Origin: UBA4246 sp045113695
Lineage (GTDB): Bacteria > Bacillota > Clostridia > Christensenellales > Aristaeellaceae
Assembly (NCBI GenBank): GCA_045113695.1
Contig: JBGUJG010000124.1
Location: 1 to 63,488, forward strand
Direction: 5' to 3'
DNA: 63,488 nucleotides
The first letter of the stretch is position 1, and each line of letters opens with the position of its first letter. The translations under genes were made by a program, and so were the position numbers. Shown one piece after another: positions 55,668 to 63,488 of this stretch. The notes below the pieces were generated by a model. It was not told the DNA's origin. It made no database searches and saw only the letters and a program-made list of their open reading frames with translations.

Positions 55668-56834
55668 ATGCTTTCCGAAGCGCTGAAAACTCATCTCACA
55701 CAAAAAATACTGCCCTTCTGGATGGGGCTGACGGACCGTCAGGCCGGCGGATGGTACGGCTATGTGGACAAAGACCTGCGCGTCGACCGCGGGGCTGACA
55801 AAGGCTGCATCCTGAACAGCCGAATCCTGTGGACGTTCGCCACCGCCGCCCGGGCGCTGAACGATCCATCCCTGATGGCCTATGCCGAACACGCCTATGA
55901 TTTCATGGCCCGGTTTGAGGACAGGGAGAACGGCGGGGTATTCTGGTCTGTCACCGCCGAAGGCGAAGCGGCGGACACCACCAAGCACACCTACTGCCAG
56001 GCCTTTGCCATTTACGGGCTGGCGGCGTACATCCGCGCCGGCGGTTCCCGCGCCGGCGAAGCGGCCGCCAAAGCGCTTGCCCTCTTTGACCTGATCGAGA
56101 CCCGCTGCCGCGACGAGGGCGGCTACGGGGAAGCCTACAAAAAGGACTTCTCTCCCGAGAGCAACGAGAAGCTCAGCGAAAACGGCGTCATGGCCGGCCG
56201 TACGATGAACACCCTGCTGCACGTGCTGGAAGCTTATGCGGAGCTGTACCGGGCCCTGCCGGGCCGGGAGGATGTGCGTCTGGCCGGCGCGCGCGCCCTC
56301 AATGACTTTCTGAACGTCCTGTATTCCCCCTTCAGGCACAGGCTGGAAGTCTTTTTCGACCGCGATTTCCATTCGCTGCTGGACATGCAGTCGTACGGCC
56401 ACGACATCGAGGCTTCCTGGCTGATCTGGGACGCGGCGGTGACCCTTCTTCCGGAAGAACAGCGCGGGCCGTACCGCGCAATGTGCGCGGACCTGGCCCG
56501 CAGCGTGCTGTACCGGGCGATGACGGATCACGGGCTCAGAAATGAATGCGTCGACGGCGTCAACGAGGAAACCAGGATCTGGTGGGTGCAGGCCGAAGCC
56601 CTGCTTGGGTTTGACAACGCCTGGCGTCTGACCGGGGAGCCGATGTTCCTGACCGCTCGGGACGTTCAGTGGGAGTCCATTCAGCGTCTGATCGTCGACA
56701 AACGGGAAAACGGCGAATGGTACTGGTCCGTCCATGAGGACGGAAGCCTGACGGAACGGCCGATGGTGGAAGAATGGAAATGCCCGTACCACAACAGCAG
56801 GATGTGCCTGCGGATCATCGAACAGGAGGGATAA
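55668..56834 (+). CDS. Cellobiose 2-epimerase (AGE family)
   Basis: 388 residues, an (alpha/alpha)6-barrel protein of the usual length. It epimerises the reducing-end glucose of beta-1,4 disaccharides, turning mannobiose into mannosyl-glucose. LTDRQAGGWYGYVD and KGCILNSRILWTFATAAR near residue 45, KHTYCQAFAIYGLAAYI near residue 105, MNTLLHVLEAYAELYR near 185 and YGHDIEASWLIWDAA near 245 carry the conserved His residues of the catalytic pair. The next gene encodes the matching phosphorylase, 2 bases downstream, which fixes the assignment. Confidence 0.93.
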   Translation: MLSEALKTHLTQKILPFWMGLTDRQAGGWYGYVDKDLRVDRGADKGCILNSRILWTFATAARALNDPSLMAYAEHAYDFMARFEDRENGGVFWSVTAEGEAADTTKHTYCQAFAIYGLAAYIRAGGSRAGEAAAKALALFDLIETRCRDEGGYGEAYKKDFSPESNEKLSENGVMAGRTMNTLLHVLEAYAELYRALPGREDVRLAGARALNDFLNVLYSPFRHRLEVFFDRDFHSLLDMQSYGHDIEASWLIWDAAVTLLPEEQRGPYRAMCADLARSVLYRAMTDHGLRNECVDGVNEETRIWWVQAEALLGFDNAWRLTGEPMFLTARDVQWESIQRLIVDKRENGEWYWSVHEDGSLTERPMVEEWKCPYHNSRMCLRIIEQEG

Positions 56835-56836
56835 AC

Positions 56837-58021
56837 ATGCAGAAAAGGACATTTTCTTCCCTGATGGAAAGCTATGAACGCCTGCTGAGCCGGCCAAACC
56901 CGGTCAGCGAACGGTTTTACAACGGCCTGTATGAGCGCTATCAGCACCCGGTTCTGACGCGGGAGCATATCCCTCCGTTCTGGATCTACGACGCCAACCC
57001 GAAGACTAACCCCTTCATGATGCAGCGCCTGGGCGTCAACGCCGTCATGAATTCCGGCGCGATCAAATTCAACGGGAAATACTGCCTGGTCGTGCGCGTG
57101 GAAGGCATGGACCGCAAGAGCTTCTTCGCCGTAGCCGAAAGCGACCGGCCCACCGAAGGTTTCCGCTTCCGGGACGAGCCGGTTCTCCTGCCCGACACCG
57201 AAAAAAACGAGACCAACGTCTACGACATGAGGCTGACCCCGCATGAAGACGGGTGGATCTACGGGGTCTTCTGCTCAGAGAGCAAGGACCAGACCTCTGC
57301 GGACCTTTCCGCCGCCACTGCGGCCGCCGGCATCGTCCGCACAAAGGATCTGGAAACCTGGGAGCGCCTGCCCAACCTGGTGACCCTCCGTTCCCCCCAG
57401 CAGCGCAACGTGGTGCTGCATCCGGAGTTTGTGAACGGAAAATATGCTTTCTACACCCGGCCGATGGATGATTTCATCGAGACCGGTTCCGGCGGCGGCA
57501 TCGGCTTCGGCCTGTGCGGGGACATCACGCACGCCGTGATCGACGAGGAAAAGATCATCTCCCCCCGCCGCTACCACACCATTACGGAAAGCAAAAACGG
57601 CGCCGGTGCCCCGCCGATCCGGACGGACAAAGGATTCATCCACATCGCACACGGTGTCCGGAACACGGCCGCGGGCCTGCGCTATGTGCTGTACGCTTTC
57701 GCCACCGCCCTGGACGATCCGGCCCGGGTGATCGCGGAGCCCGGCGGGATGCTGCTGGGCCCGCTGGGCCGAGAGCGCACCGGAGACGTCAGCAACGTGG
57801 TCTTTACCAACGGCGTCATCGCGGATGACGACGGGCGCGTGTACATCTACTATGCCTCCTCCGATACCCGGATGCATGTGGCCGCGACGGATACGGAACG
57901 CCTGTGCGACTATGTGTTCAACACCCCGGAAGATCCTCTCCGCAGCCCGGACTGCGTCCGTCAGCGGATCGCCCTGATCCGGCGGAATCTGGCCTACCTG
58001 AACGAGCACCCCGGCATCTGA
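56837..58021 (+). CDS. 4-O-beta-D-mannosyl-D-glucose phosphorylase (GH130_1)
   Basis: 394 residues, the typical size. It splits mannosyl-beta-1,4-glucose with phosphate into mannose 1-phosphate and glucose. YGxY-like NPVLTREHIPPFWIYD, KTNPFMMQRLGVNAVMNSGA, VVRVEGMDRKSFFAVAES, ETNVYDMRLTPHEDGWIYG and QQRNVVLHPEFVNGKYAFYT closely match the Bacteroides enzyme as I remember it. AGGAGGG ends 7 bases before the ATG. With the epimerase upstream it forms the standard two-step route for beta-mannobiose; no mannanase or mannobiose importer is adjacent. Confidence 0.95.
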   Translation: MQKRTFSSLMESYERLLSRPNPVSERFYNGLYERYQHPVLTREHIPPFWIYDANPKTNPFMMQRLGVNAVMNSGAIKFNGKYCLVVRVEGMDRKSFFAVAESDRPTEGFRFRDEPVLLPDTEKNETNVYDMRLTPHEDGWIYGVFCSESKDQTSADLSAATAAAGIVRTKDLETWERLPNLVTLRSPQQRNVVLHPEFVNGKYAFYTRPMDDFIETGSGGGIGFGLCGDITHAVIDEEKIISPRRYHTITESKNGAGAPPIRTDKGFIHIAHGVRNTAAGLRYVLYAFATALDDPARVIAEPGGMLLGPLGRERTGDVSNVVFTNGVIADDDGRVYIYYASSDTRMHVAATDTERLCDYVFNTPEDPLRSPDCVRQRIALIRRNLAYLNEHPGI

Positions 58022-58039
58022 CAGTCGTTTTCTTTTTTC

Positions 58040-58068
58040 GTGACATTTCGTCCGGCTTGTGATATAAT
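58040..58068 (+). promoter_or_regulatory. Promoter of the flippase-like gene
   Basis: GTGACA, 17 bases, TATAAT, 40 bases before the TTG start. Confidence 0.75.
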
Positions 58069-58108
58069 GTTTAGTCGGACATCATTGTCCAGTAAGGATG
58101 TTATTTGA

Positions 58109-59197
58109 TTGAAAAAACCAGCCAAGCAAACCAGGAAAAACATCATCAACGCGCTGATCATCTTTGGCACAATCGCCGGCGTACTGTATCTGGCGGCGAA
58201 AAACGGAGATATCGGCGTGTCTGTTCAGGCTATCCTCAATTCGGACAAGCGCTGGCTTGCCGCGGGGCTGGGTGTCTGGCTGGTCAGCATGATGTTTGAA
58301 GCGCTGGTCAACCAGTTTTTCTTCATCTGGCAGAAGGTCAGCATCCGGTTTGTCTCCACGTTCCATATCACCCTGCTGGGCATGTTCTATTCCAACATCA
58401 CGCCCGCCGCGACCGGCGGACAGCCGATGCAGGTGTTCGCGTTCAAAAAGCGCGGAGTGCCGGTCGGACTGTCCTCTTCCGGGCTCGCCGTCAAGTTTTT
58501 CAGTTTTCAGGCCGCCCTGCTCGCGGGCGGCACCCTGCTGTGGCTGACCCAGCGGGAATTTGTCAACACCTGCGTCATCGAGGGAAAATGGCTGATCCTG
58601 GCCGGTTTCCTGATCAACGGACTGTCTGTCGGCGTGGTGCTGCTGCTGGCGATCAACCGAAATTTCGTCCGGTTCCTGATCGTCCTGATCATCCGCTTCG
58701 GCCGGAAGATCCGCCTGGTTAAAAACCCGGAGCAGCTCTCTTCCCGCTGCGACGCGGCCCTGGAGGATTTCAGCGCCAGCGTCAACATGCTGGTCCATCA
58801 TCCGCTGCAGATTTTCTTCCTGTTCATTCTCTCCACGCTGCAGCTGGTCTTCCTGATGAGCGCCTCCTACTGCGCTTACCGTGCCCTGGGCCTGTCCGGT
58901 CAGCCGCTGTACCGGCTGCTGACGCTGCAGTGGCTGCTGTTTATCGCGGCTTCGTTCACTCCCCTGCCCGGCGCGTCCGGCGTGCAGGAAGGCGGCTTCT
59001 ACGTGTTTTTCGGCACCATTTTTCCCGATCATCTGATTTTTTCCGGCCTTCTGCTTTGGCGCGCGGTCACCTATTATTTCCCGCTGCTGATCGGGCTTGG
59101 ATCCGTCATCTATGAAAGCTCGCGTTCCATCCGGCTGAACCGTCAGCATGAGCAGCAGCCGGAAGAACTGCCTGCCAGTGAGGTATCTGACGCATGA
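58109..59197 (+). CDS. Flippase-like membrane protein (lysylphosphatidylglycerol synthase TM domain, UPF0104)
   Basis: 362 residues, about eight helices. TTG start with AAGGATG 8 bases upstream. The signatures GMFYSNITPAATGGQPMQVF and, near residue 285, FTPLPGASGVQEGGFYVFFG are those of the LPG_synthase_TM/YbhN family, here without the aminoacyl-transferase domain, so it probably moves a lipid across the membrane or is a partner of one. It overlaps the CHAP gene by 4 bases, which suggests an envelope role for both. Confidence 0.9.
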   Translation: MKKPAKQTRKNIINALIIFGTIAGVLYLAAKNGDIGVSVQAILNSDKRWLAAGLGVWLVSMMFEALVNQFFFIWQKVSIRFVSTFHITLLGMFYSNITPAATGGQPMQVFAFKKRGVPVGLSSSGLAVKFFSFQAALLAGGTLLWLTQREFVNTCVIEGKWLILAGFLINGLSVGVVLLLAINRNFVRFLIVLIIRFGRKIRLVKNPEQLSSRCDAALEDFSASVNMLVHHPLQIFFLFILSTLQLVFLMSASYCAYRALGLSGQPLYRLLTLQWLLFIAASFTPLPGASGVQEGGFYVFFGTIFPDHLIFSGLLLWRAVTYYFPLLIGLGSVIYESSRSIRLNRQHEQQPEELPASEVSDA

Positions 59198-60339
59198 GAA
59201 AGACTCTGAGCATATTCCTGGCTTTTTCTCTGATGCTGGCCTTCGCCCAGGCGGCGACAGCGTCCGCAGTGGAGGTCAGCCTGACTGTCGGGGAACAGTT
59301 CGTGATCCCGGAAGGCCGGCGCGGCGAAGCGGCCGCAGAGGATGACTTGATCGTCCGGGTATCCGGCGATACCGTCACCGCCCTGCGTCCCGGGCGCACG
59401 ACCGTGCGGGTCAGCGGCGCCGTCACAACGGATTTCATCTTTCTGGTGCTGTTTGCGGGCGGCGAAAGCGTACCGGCGCCCGCGCCGGAGGAAACCGCCG
59501 CTCCTTCCGCGGAACCTGCTCCTTCTGTTTCCCTCCCCGGGGAAACGGAAACCGGAGAACCCGAGGTATTCATCAGGCTTCCCGGACAGGTTCCGGCTGA
59601 ACAGACCGCCGAACCGGCGCCATCCCCCGAACCTGTCCTGCCGGAAGATTCTCCCGAAACGGACATACCTCCGGAACCGGAAGACGAAGGACCTGCTTAT
59701 CAGTACTATGACCGCTCCGCCGTTCCGGACGAAATCAGCGGCGCCATCGACCTGGCGTTCACCCAGTGGACCGAAGACGCTCAGGAAGGCACCAAAAAAT
59801 TCTCCCGCCTGGGCAAGTATAACAAGTATTCCTACTGGCAGTGCGGCAGCGGCAGCGGCTGCGACATCGGCTGGTGCGGAGCTTTTCTTGGCTATGTGTA
59901 TGACAACGCCGGGATCCCGATGGATGTCCCCGCGGAGTCCGTTCCGCACGAAGGCGGCATCCCCTATTCCGTGCGGGCGGCCGGTGTCGGCAAGATCTAT
60001 ACCGGGTTTTCCAATATGGAGCGGCTGTCGATGGTCCCCCGGCCCGGTTATTTCGTCGTGTACGGTCAGCAGAAAGGATATGCCTACAAGCATATCGGCC
60101 TGGTCGTGGATGTGGACGAGCTGGAAGACGGCAAGTACCTGATCAAGACGATCGAAGGCAACATGTCCAGTACCATCCGGCGTTACTGCTATCTGTTCGA
60201 CAGCGGGGAAACAGTCAAAAACCTGAAGCCCTGCCCGGATGAATACATCCGCGACGACGCCGGCATCAACGCCTACCAGCATGTCAGCAACTGGAACATC
60301 ACCGCTTTCTGTCAGACTTGGCTTCCCGAAGAAATCTGA
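59194..60339 (+). CDS. Secreted CHAP-domain amidase/peptidase
   Basis: 381 residues: signal peptide (about 1-24), a small Ig/BIG2-like part (about 26-88, ALRPGRTTVRVSG), a Pro/Glu/Ala-rich linker (about 92-170), and a C-terminal CHAP-like domain. DIGWCGAFLGYVYDNAGIPM near residue 227 carries the catalytic Cys and YKHIGLVVDVDELEDGKYLI near 297 the His; GNMSS is the usual following element. By family it cuts peptidoglycan cross-links or the amide to muramic acid. The linker suggests a position outside the membrane, within the wall. Its start overlaps the flippase-like gene. Confidence 0.88.
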   Translation: MRKTLSIFLAFSLMLAFAQAATASAVEVSLTVGEQFVIPEGRRGEAAAEDDLIVRVSGDTVTALRPGRTTVRVSGAVTTDFIFLVLFAGGESVPAPAPEETAAPSAEPAPSVSLPGETETGEPEVFIRLPGQVPAEQTAEPAPSPEPVLPEDSPETDIPPEPEDEGPAYQYYDRSAVPDEISGAIDLAFTQWTEDAQEGTKKFSRLGKYNKYSYWQCGSGSGCDIGWCGAFLGYVYDNAGIPMDVPAESVPHEGGIPYSVRAAGVGKIYTGFSNMERLSMVPRPGYFVVYGQQKGYAYKHIGLVVDVDELEDGKYLIKTIEGNMSSTIRRYCYLFDSGETVKNLKPCPDEYIRDDAGINAYQHVSNWNITAFCQTWLPEEI

Positions 60340-60412
60340 TCCTCAAGTCCGCCTTCAAGCCCGTTCTCTAATCTTCTACGGAACTTTCCCGTCCAGAAAG
60401 GCAGGCCTTCCC

Positions 60413-61891
60413 ATGACCTATATCTGCACACGCACCAAGGAACAAGTCTCTTCCGCCCAGGCGATCGTCCGCGGGCTGAGCCCTGCCGGCGGCCTCTATG
60501 TGCCGCTGGAGCTTCCAAAGGCCTCTTCTTCCATGATGCCCTTTGCGGCAGACACAGGCTATGCCCGGCGGACCGCTGCGGTGCTCCGCCTCTTCTTCCC
60601 GGATCTTCCCGGCGAAGAGCTAGACCGGATCGCGGAGGAATCCTATCAGCGCTTTGATACGCCTGCTGTCGCGCCGGTCAGCATGCTGGACGGTCAGACC
60701 GCCCTGCTGGAGCTCTACCACGGCCCGACCCTGGCCTTCAAGGACCTGGCCCTGCAGCTGCTGCCGAGGCTGACCCTGCTGGCCGCCCGTACCCTGGGCG
60801 AAACCCGGGAGATCGCCATCCTGACAGCCACCAGCGGAGACACCGGCAAAGCCGCCCTGGAAGGATTTTCGGATGTGCCGGGCACCAGCTGCACCGTATT
60901 TTATCCGCTGGACGGGGTCAGCAAGCTCCAGCAGAAGCAGATGGTCACTTCCGCCGGAAAGAACACCCATGTCATTGCCGTCCGCGGCAATTTTGACGAT
61001 GCGCAGACCGGGGTCAAGGCCATTTTTCACGACACCGCGTTCGCCGAAAAGCTGAGCGGAAAGAATATCATTCTGTCTTCCGCCAACAGCATCAACATCG
61101 GCCGGCTCGTGCCTCAGGTGGCTTACTATTTTTCCGCCTGGTCCGATCTGGTGAACAGCGGAAAACTCCGGCCGGGCGAGCTTCTGGACGTCTGTGTGCC
61201 CACCGGCAACTTCGGCGATATTCTGGCGGCCTGGTACGCAAAGCATATGGGTCTGCCGCTGGGCAGGCTGATCTGCGCTTCCAACCGCAATCAGGTACTG
61301 ACGGATTTCATCCGGACGGGCGTATATGATATCCACCGTCCGTTCCATAAGACCATCTCCCCCTCGATGGACATCCTGATCTCTTCCAACCTGGAGCGTC
61401 TGGTATTCGAGCTGACCGGACGGGATGAAAAAGCCCTTTCCGGCCTGATGAACCGGCTCAAAACGGAAGGCCGCTATGAACTGCCGGCCTCCGCGCTTGC
61501 CGCCCTTCAGGCCGAGTTTGCCGGGGCTTTCGCCGACGACGAAGCCACCCTGGCAGCCATCCGCACCGTTTGGGAAACCAGCCGGCGCCTGGTCGATCCG
61601 CATACAGCCGTCGGCCTGCATGCCCTGTCCCTTTACCGGGAAAACAACCCAAAGCGCCTGACCCTGGTCAACGCGACCGCCAGCCCATTCAAGTTTTCCC
61701 AGGATGTGGGCCGGGCAATCGGCCTGACCCCCGGAGAAGACGCTCTGCAGGACGCCTTCCGCCTGGCGGAAACCGCCGGCATCCCCCTGCCCGGAGCCAT
61801 CGCCCAGCTGGCGCAGGCCCCTGTCCGTCATCACGCCGTTACAGACATCGCCCGGATGCCTCAGGCCGTCTGGGAAGCCCTCTGTCCATAA
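60413..61891 (+). CDS. thrC: Threonine synthase
   Basis: 492 residues, the longer form typical of many bacteria. It forms threonine from O-phosphohomoserine using PLP. YICTRTKEQVSSAQAIVRGL at the start, LELYHGPTLAFKDLALQLLP near residue 105 with the PLP-binding Lys in FKD, TATSGDTGKAALEGF near 145 and NATASPFKFSQDV near 430 are family motifs. The ATG at 60413 follows 73 untranslated bases after the CHAP gene and has a poor ribosome site (GGCAGG). No other threonine genes are nearby. Confidence 0.96.
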   Translation: MTYICTRTKEQVSSAQAIVRGLSPAGGLYVPLELPKASSSMMPFAADTGYARRTAAVLRLFFPDLPGEELDRIAEESYQRFDTPAVAPVSMLDGQTALLELYHGPTLAFKDLALQLLPRLTLLAARTLGETREIAILTATSGDTGKAALEGFSDVPGTSCTVFYPLDGVSKLQQKQMVTSAGKNTHVIAVRGNFDDAQTGVKAIFHDTAFAEKLSGKNIILSSANSINIGRLVPQVAYYFSAWSDLVNSGKLRPGELLDVCVPTGNFGDILAAWYAKHMGLPLGRLICASNRNQVLTDFIRTGVYDIHRPFHKTISPSMDILISSNLERLVFELTGRDEKALSGLMNRLKTEGRYELPASALAALQAEFAGAFADDEATLAAIRTVWETSRRLVDPHTAVGLHALSLYRENNPKRLTLVNATASPFKFSQDVGRAIGLTPGEDALQDAFRLAETAGIPLPGAIAQLAQAPVRHHAVTDIARMPQAVWEALCP

Positions 61892-61906
61892 GGAGGAGCC
61901 TGACTT

Positions 61907-63142
61907 ATGTCTTTCTTCAATCCGATCCGTTCGCAGTTCCGGCGGCTCGAGAAAGTATTCCGGGATGATCCCGCGCTGGACCTGCGCTATGCCGCCGGCC
62001 TGATGCACGTCAGCCCGGAAAAGGTGCCGCGTTCCATTCAGATCATGATCGACCGCATGTATTTTACGCCCGATGTTCCGGTCGTGGATAACCGGCTGTC
62101 CGTCCTGGTCCGGGACGCGCGTTATATGGAGCTGGCCCGCCTCAAGCGCAAGACGCAGAAGCTTCAGCAGAGCCTGCAGAGCGCCGGCTCCGCCACCGAA
62201 CGGGTCATGCAGGCGCCCGGTTACAATAACCGCAGCCATGGCCGGGGAGAGATTTTCGGCAGCTTTGTCCGGGACATCGTGGATACCGCTCTGGCCAGTC
62301 CGACGCCGGGTCAGGCGATCCGTTCCCGCGCCGGATCCTTTTTCAGGGATTTTCTGGAGCCGGATCACCGGACTTCCATTGCCAGTTTCCTGAACAACGA
62401 CATCTCCGCCCCGCTGTCCATGCTGGTGGCTCAGTGCCGCCAGCTGGCGGAATGTCTCTCCACCCGTCCGGACCAGGAATGGAACCCGGAACTGTCTCCT
62501 TTTCTGGACAGGGTAACGGGCATCGTCAACGCCTGGTGCACCTGCATTCCCAAGGCATCCCTGCCTACGGAAGCGCAGCTGCGCACGGCGGACAAGCTGT
62601 CCGACCGGCTCGAATATGAATTCGTCCCCCAGTTCCAGGTCCTTCTGGATGATATCTATCATCCGAAGCCCCGGAAAGAACAGCCGGCTGAACCTCCGCA
62701 TGAAGAGCAGGATCCCGTACTGGCCGACCTGGAAGAGAAAAAACGGAATTTCCGCGCCACCCTCCAGAAGGTCAAAAATGAGGAGCTGCTCAACAGCGGC
62801 GCCGTACTGGACAAACAGCTTGGCCAGATCATCGCGGAGCTGGCCGTCCGCCCCGGCAAAAGCCGCCGCTCATCGATCCGTTCCCTGCAGAACACCTATC
62901 TGCCGATGATGCAGGAGCTTGCCGACAAATACACCGAAAACGAAGCGGCGGACGGGACCAGCCCCAGCGTCATCGCCGCCATGAAAACCACCGAAAAGCT
63001 GTTTGAAGATGAAATGCCTGCCGCCCTTCAGCGGATTCTGGACGACCTTCACCAGGACAGCGCGATCGACCTGAACAGCCAGGCCAACGCCCTGCGCGGG
63101 AAACTGAAGCTGGACGGGCTGATTGATGCAGTCGAAAACTGA
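61907..63142 (+). CDS. Uncharacterised protein, XpaC-like in part
   Basis: 411 residues, cytoplasmic, mostly helical. No clear catalytic motif. The C-terminal half (about 285-411: SIRSLQNTYLPMMQELADKY, then PSVIAAMKTTEKLFEDEMPA) recalls the 5-bromo-4-chloroindolyl phosphate hydrolysis (XpaC) family, in which a -YLP--- helix is followed by a -Y--N motif, but the likeness is weak. A possible helical pair and coiled-coil lies around 245-290 (EEQDPVLADLEEKKRNFRAT). It follows thrC by 15 bases with AGGAGG before the ATG, and a terminator follows it. Confidence 0.7.
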   Translation: MSFFNPIRSQFRRLEKVFRDDPALDLRYAAGLMHVSPEKVPRSIQIMIDRMYFTPDVPVVDNRLSVLVRDARYMELARLKRKTQKLQQSLQSAGSATERVMQAPGYNNRSHGRGEIFGSFVRDIVDTALASPTPGQAIRSRAGSFFRDFLEPDHRTSIASFLNNDISAPLSMLVAQCRQLAECLSTRPDQEWNPELSPFLDRVTGIVNAWCTCIPKASLPTEAQLRTADKLSDRLEYEFVPQFQVLLDDIYHPKPRKEQPAEPPHEEQDPVLADLEEKKRNFRATLQKVKNEELLNSGAVLDKQLGQIIAELAVRPGKSRRSSIRSLQNTYLPMMQELADKYTENEAADGTSPSVIAAMKTTEKLFEDEMPAALQRILDDLHQDSAIDLNSQANALRGKLKLDGLIDAVEN

Positions 63143-63150
63143 TTTCCCGA

Positions 63151-63189
63151 CGGGCTGCTGCCGGTTCATTCCGCAGCAGTCCCATTTTT
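63151..63189 (+). terminator. Terminator after the XpaC-like gene
   Basis: GGGCTGCTG pairs with CAGCAGTCCC (1-base bulge) and is followed by ATTTTTC. Confidence 0.8.
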
Positions 63190-63222
63190 CTTACCTTTTT
63201 TCCCTGAAAAAAGCCACAATGC

Positions 63223-63250
63223 TTGACAAATAAAGAAAAACTGATATAAT
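63223..63250 (+). promoter_or_regulatory. Promoter of tRNA-Gly and tuf
   Basis: TTGACA, 16 bases, TATAAT, a near-consensus promoter 9 bases before the tRNA. Confidence 0.9.
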
Positions 63251-63259
63251 TTGATTTGC

Positions 63260-63333
63260 GCGGGTGTAGCTCAATGGCAGAGCTCCAGCTTCCCAAGCTG
63301 GCTACGTGGGTTCGATTCCCATCACCCGCTCCA
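63260..63333 (+). tRNA. tRNA-Gly (anticodon CCC)
   Basis: Acceptor GCGGGTG pairs with CACCCGC, D arm TAGCTCAATGGCAGAGC, anticodon stem CCAGC with GCTGG around TTCCCAA, T arm GTGGG-TTCGATT-CCCAT, and an encoded TCCA end. Anticodon CCC reads GGG. Confidence 0.95.
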
Positions 63334-63336
63334 CTT

Positions 63337-63360
63337 AATAGCGCATATATATGCGCTATT
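63337..63360. repeat. Perfect 24-base palindrome upstream of tuf
   Basis: AATAGCGCATAT and ATATGCGCTATT. Eleven bases further on GCGCATATGCG gives a third arm that could pair with either side. It lies between the tRNA and tuf and could act as a processing site or a leader switch. Confidence 0.55.
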
Positions 63361-63401
63361 TACTTGCAAGGCGCATATGCGATTTTAAGGAGGAGATTCC
63401 C

Positions 63402-63488
63402 ATGGCCAAGCAACATTTTGAGCGCACGAAGCCTCACGTAAACATCGGCACGATCGGTCACGTTGACCACGGCAAGACGACCCTGACC
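63402..63488 (+). CDS. tuf: Elongation factor Tu, N-terminal part (runs off the right edge)
   Basis: 29 residues are present: MAKQHFERTKPHVNIGTIGH and VDHGKTTLT, which contain the GHVDHGKT nucleotide-binding loop of EF-Tu. AAGGAGG lies 8 bases before the ATG. The gene continues beyond the window. The strict, highly expressed codon pattern fits. A tRNA gene just upstream is a common arrangement. Confidence 0.97.
   Translation, partial: MAKQHFERTKPHVNIGTIGHVDHGKTTLT

Noticed and set aside
55260..56897. A 545-residue minus-strand open frame opposite the epimerase gene
   Set aside because: Antisense shadow of a clear AGE-family gene; crosses a terminator and promoter.
60620..62701. A 693-residue minus-strand open frame opposite thrC and the XpaC-like gene
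   Set aside because: It spans two real plus-strand genes and has no ribosome site; stop codons are simply rare on that strand.

Overview
The window is GC-rich bacterial DNA from a Gram-positive anaerobe of the Clostridia (Bacillota). The grounds are the rpsB-tsf-pyrH block, AggAgg-type ribosome sites before nearly every gene, TTG/GTG starts, LuxS, many MalEFGK-type sugar importers, a Memo/AMMECR1/radical-SAM set, and secreted BspA-like leucine-rich and InlB-like repeat proteins. A gut or rumen glycan degrader (Christensenellales/Aristaeellaceae-like) would fit, but that placement is a guess. I see no prophage, insertion sequence, CRISPR array or rRNA.

Layout. 1-2570: a nested-stem element at the left edge and two secreted proteins (triple Ig-like repeat; LRR plus NlpC/P60). 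2832-8430 (minus): a DUF1846 protein, then an envelope operon (LRR protein, phosphodiester glycosidase, Lgt-like protein, UppP, a 76-residue protein). 8880-15213 (plus): a complete sugar ABC importer whose two permeases both carry unusual N-terminal extensions, then a metal-dependent hydrolase. 15260-19037 (minus): a CNNM/CorC transporter with a long leader, and a luxS-phosphatase-YaiI-def operon.

19342-34576 is the most unusual region. A LacI regulator with two matching palindromic operators sits between divergent promoters. It is surrounded by four paralogous FAD-dependent oxidoreductases (FAD_oxidored type), a second sugar importer without its own ATPase, an SGNH esterase, two ribulokinase-like FGGY kinases and an orphan protein. 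Gene overlaps and spacing suggest one pathway: import, de-esterification, flavin-dependent oxidation and phosphorylation of an unknown sugar or glycoside.

34609-41226: HxlR regulator and flavin reductase, Nudix, prolyl-tRNA editing protein, a Cys4 mini-protein, and a 1049-residue repeat surface protein preceded by its response regulator. 41453-44343: two coupled sensors, one with a kinase ATPase domain and one that looks like a pseudokinase. 44507-50329 (minus): nitroreductase fused to a Cys-rich domain, AzlCD, MATE exporter and the AmmeMemoRadiSam pair, read from a promoter with a long structured leader.

50903-63488: tRNA-Leu, a GH20-like hydrolase, rpsB-tsf-pyrH (frr is not next to pyrH), a cellobiose 2-epimerase plus mannosylglucose phosphorylase pair for beta-mannan disaccharides, a flippase-like protein, a CHAP amidase, threonine synthase, an XpaC-like protein, tRNA-Gly and the start of tuf.
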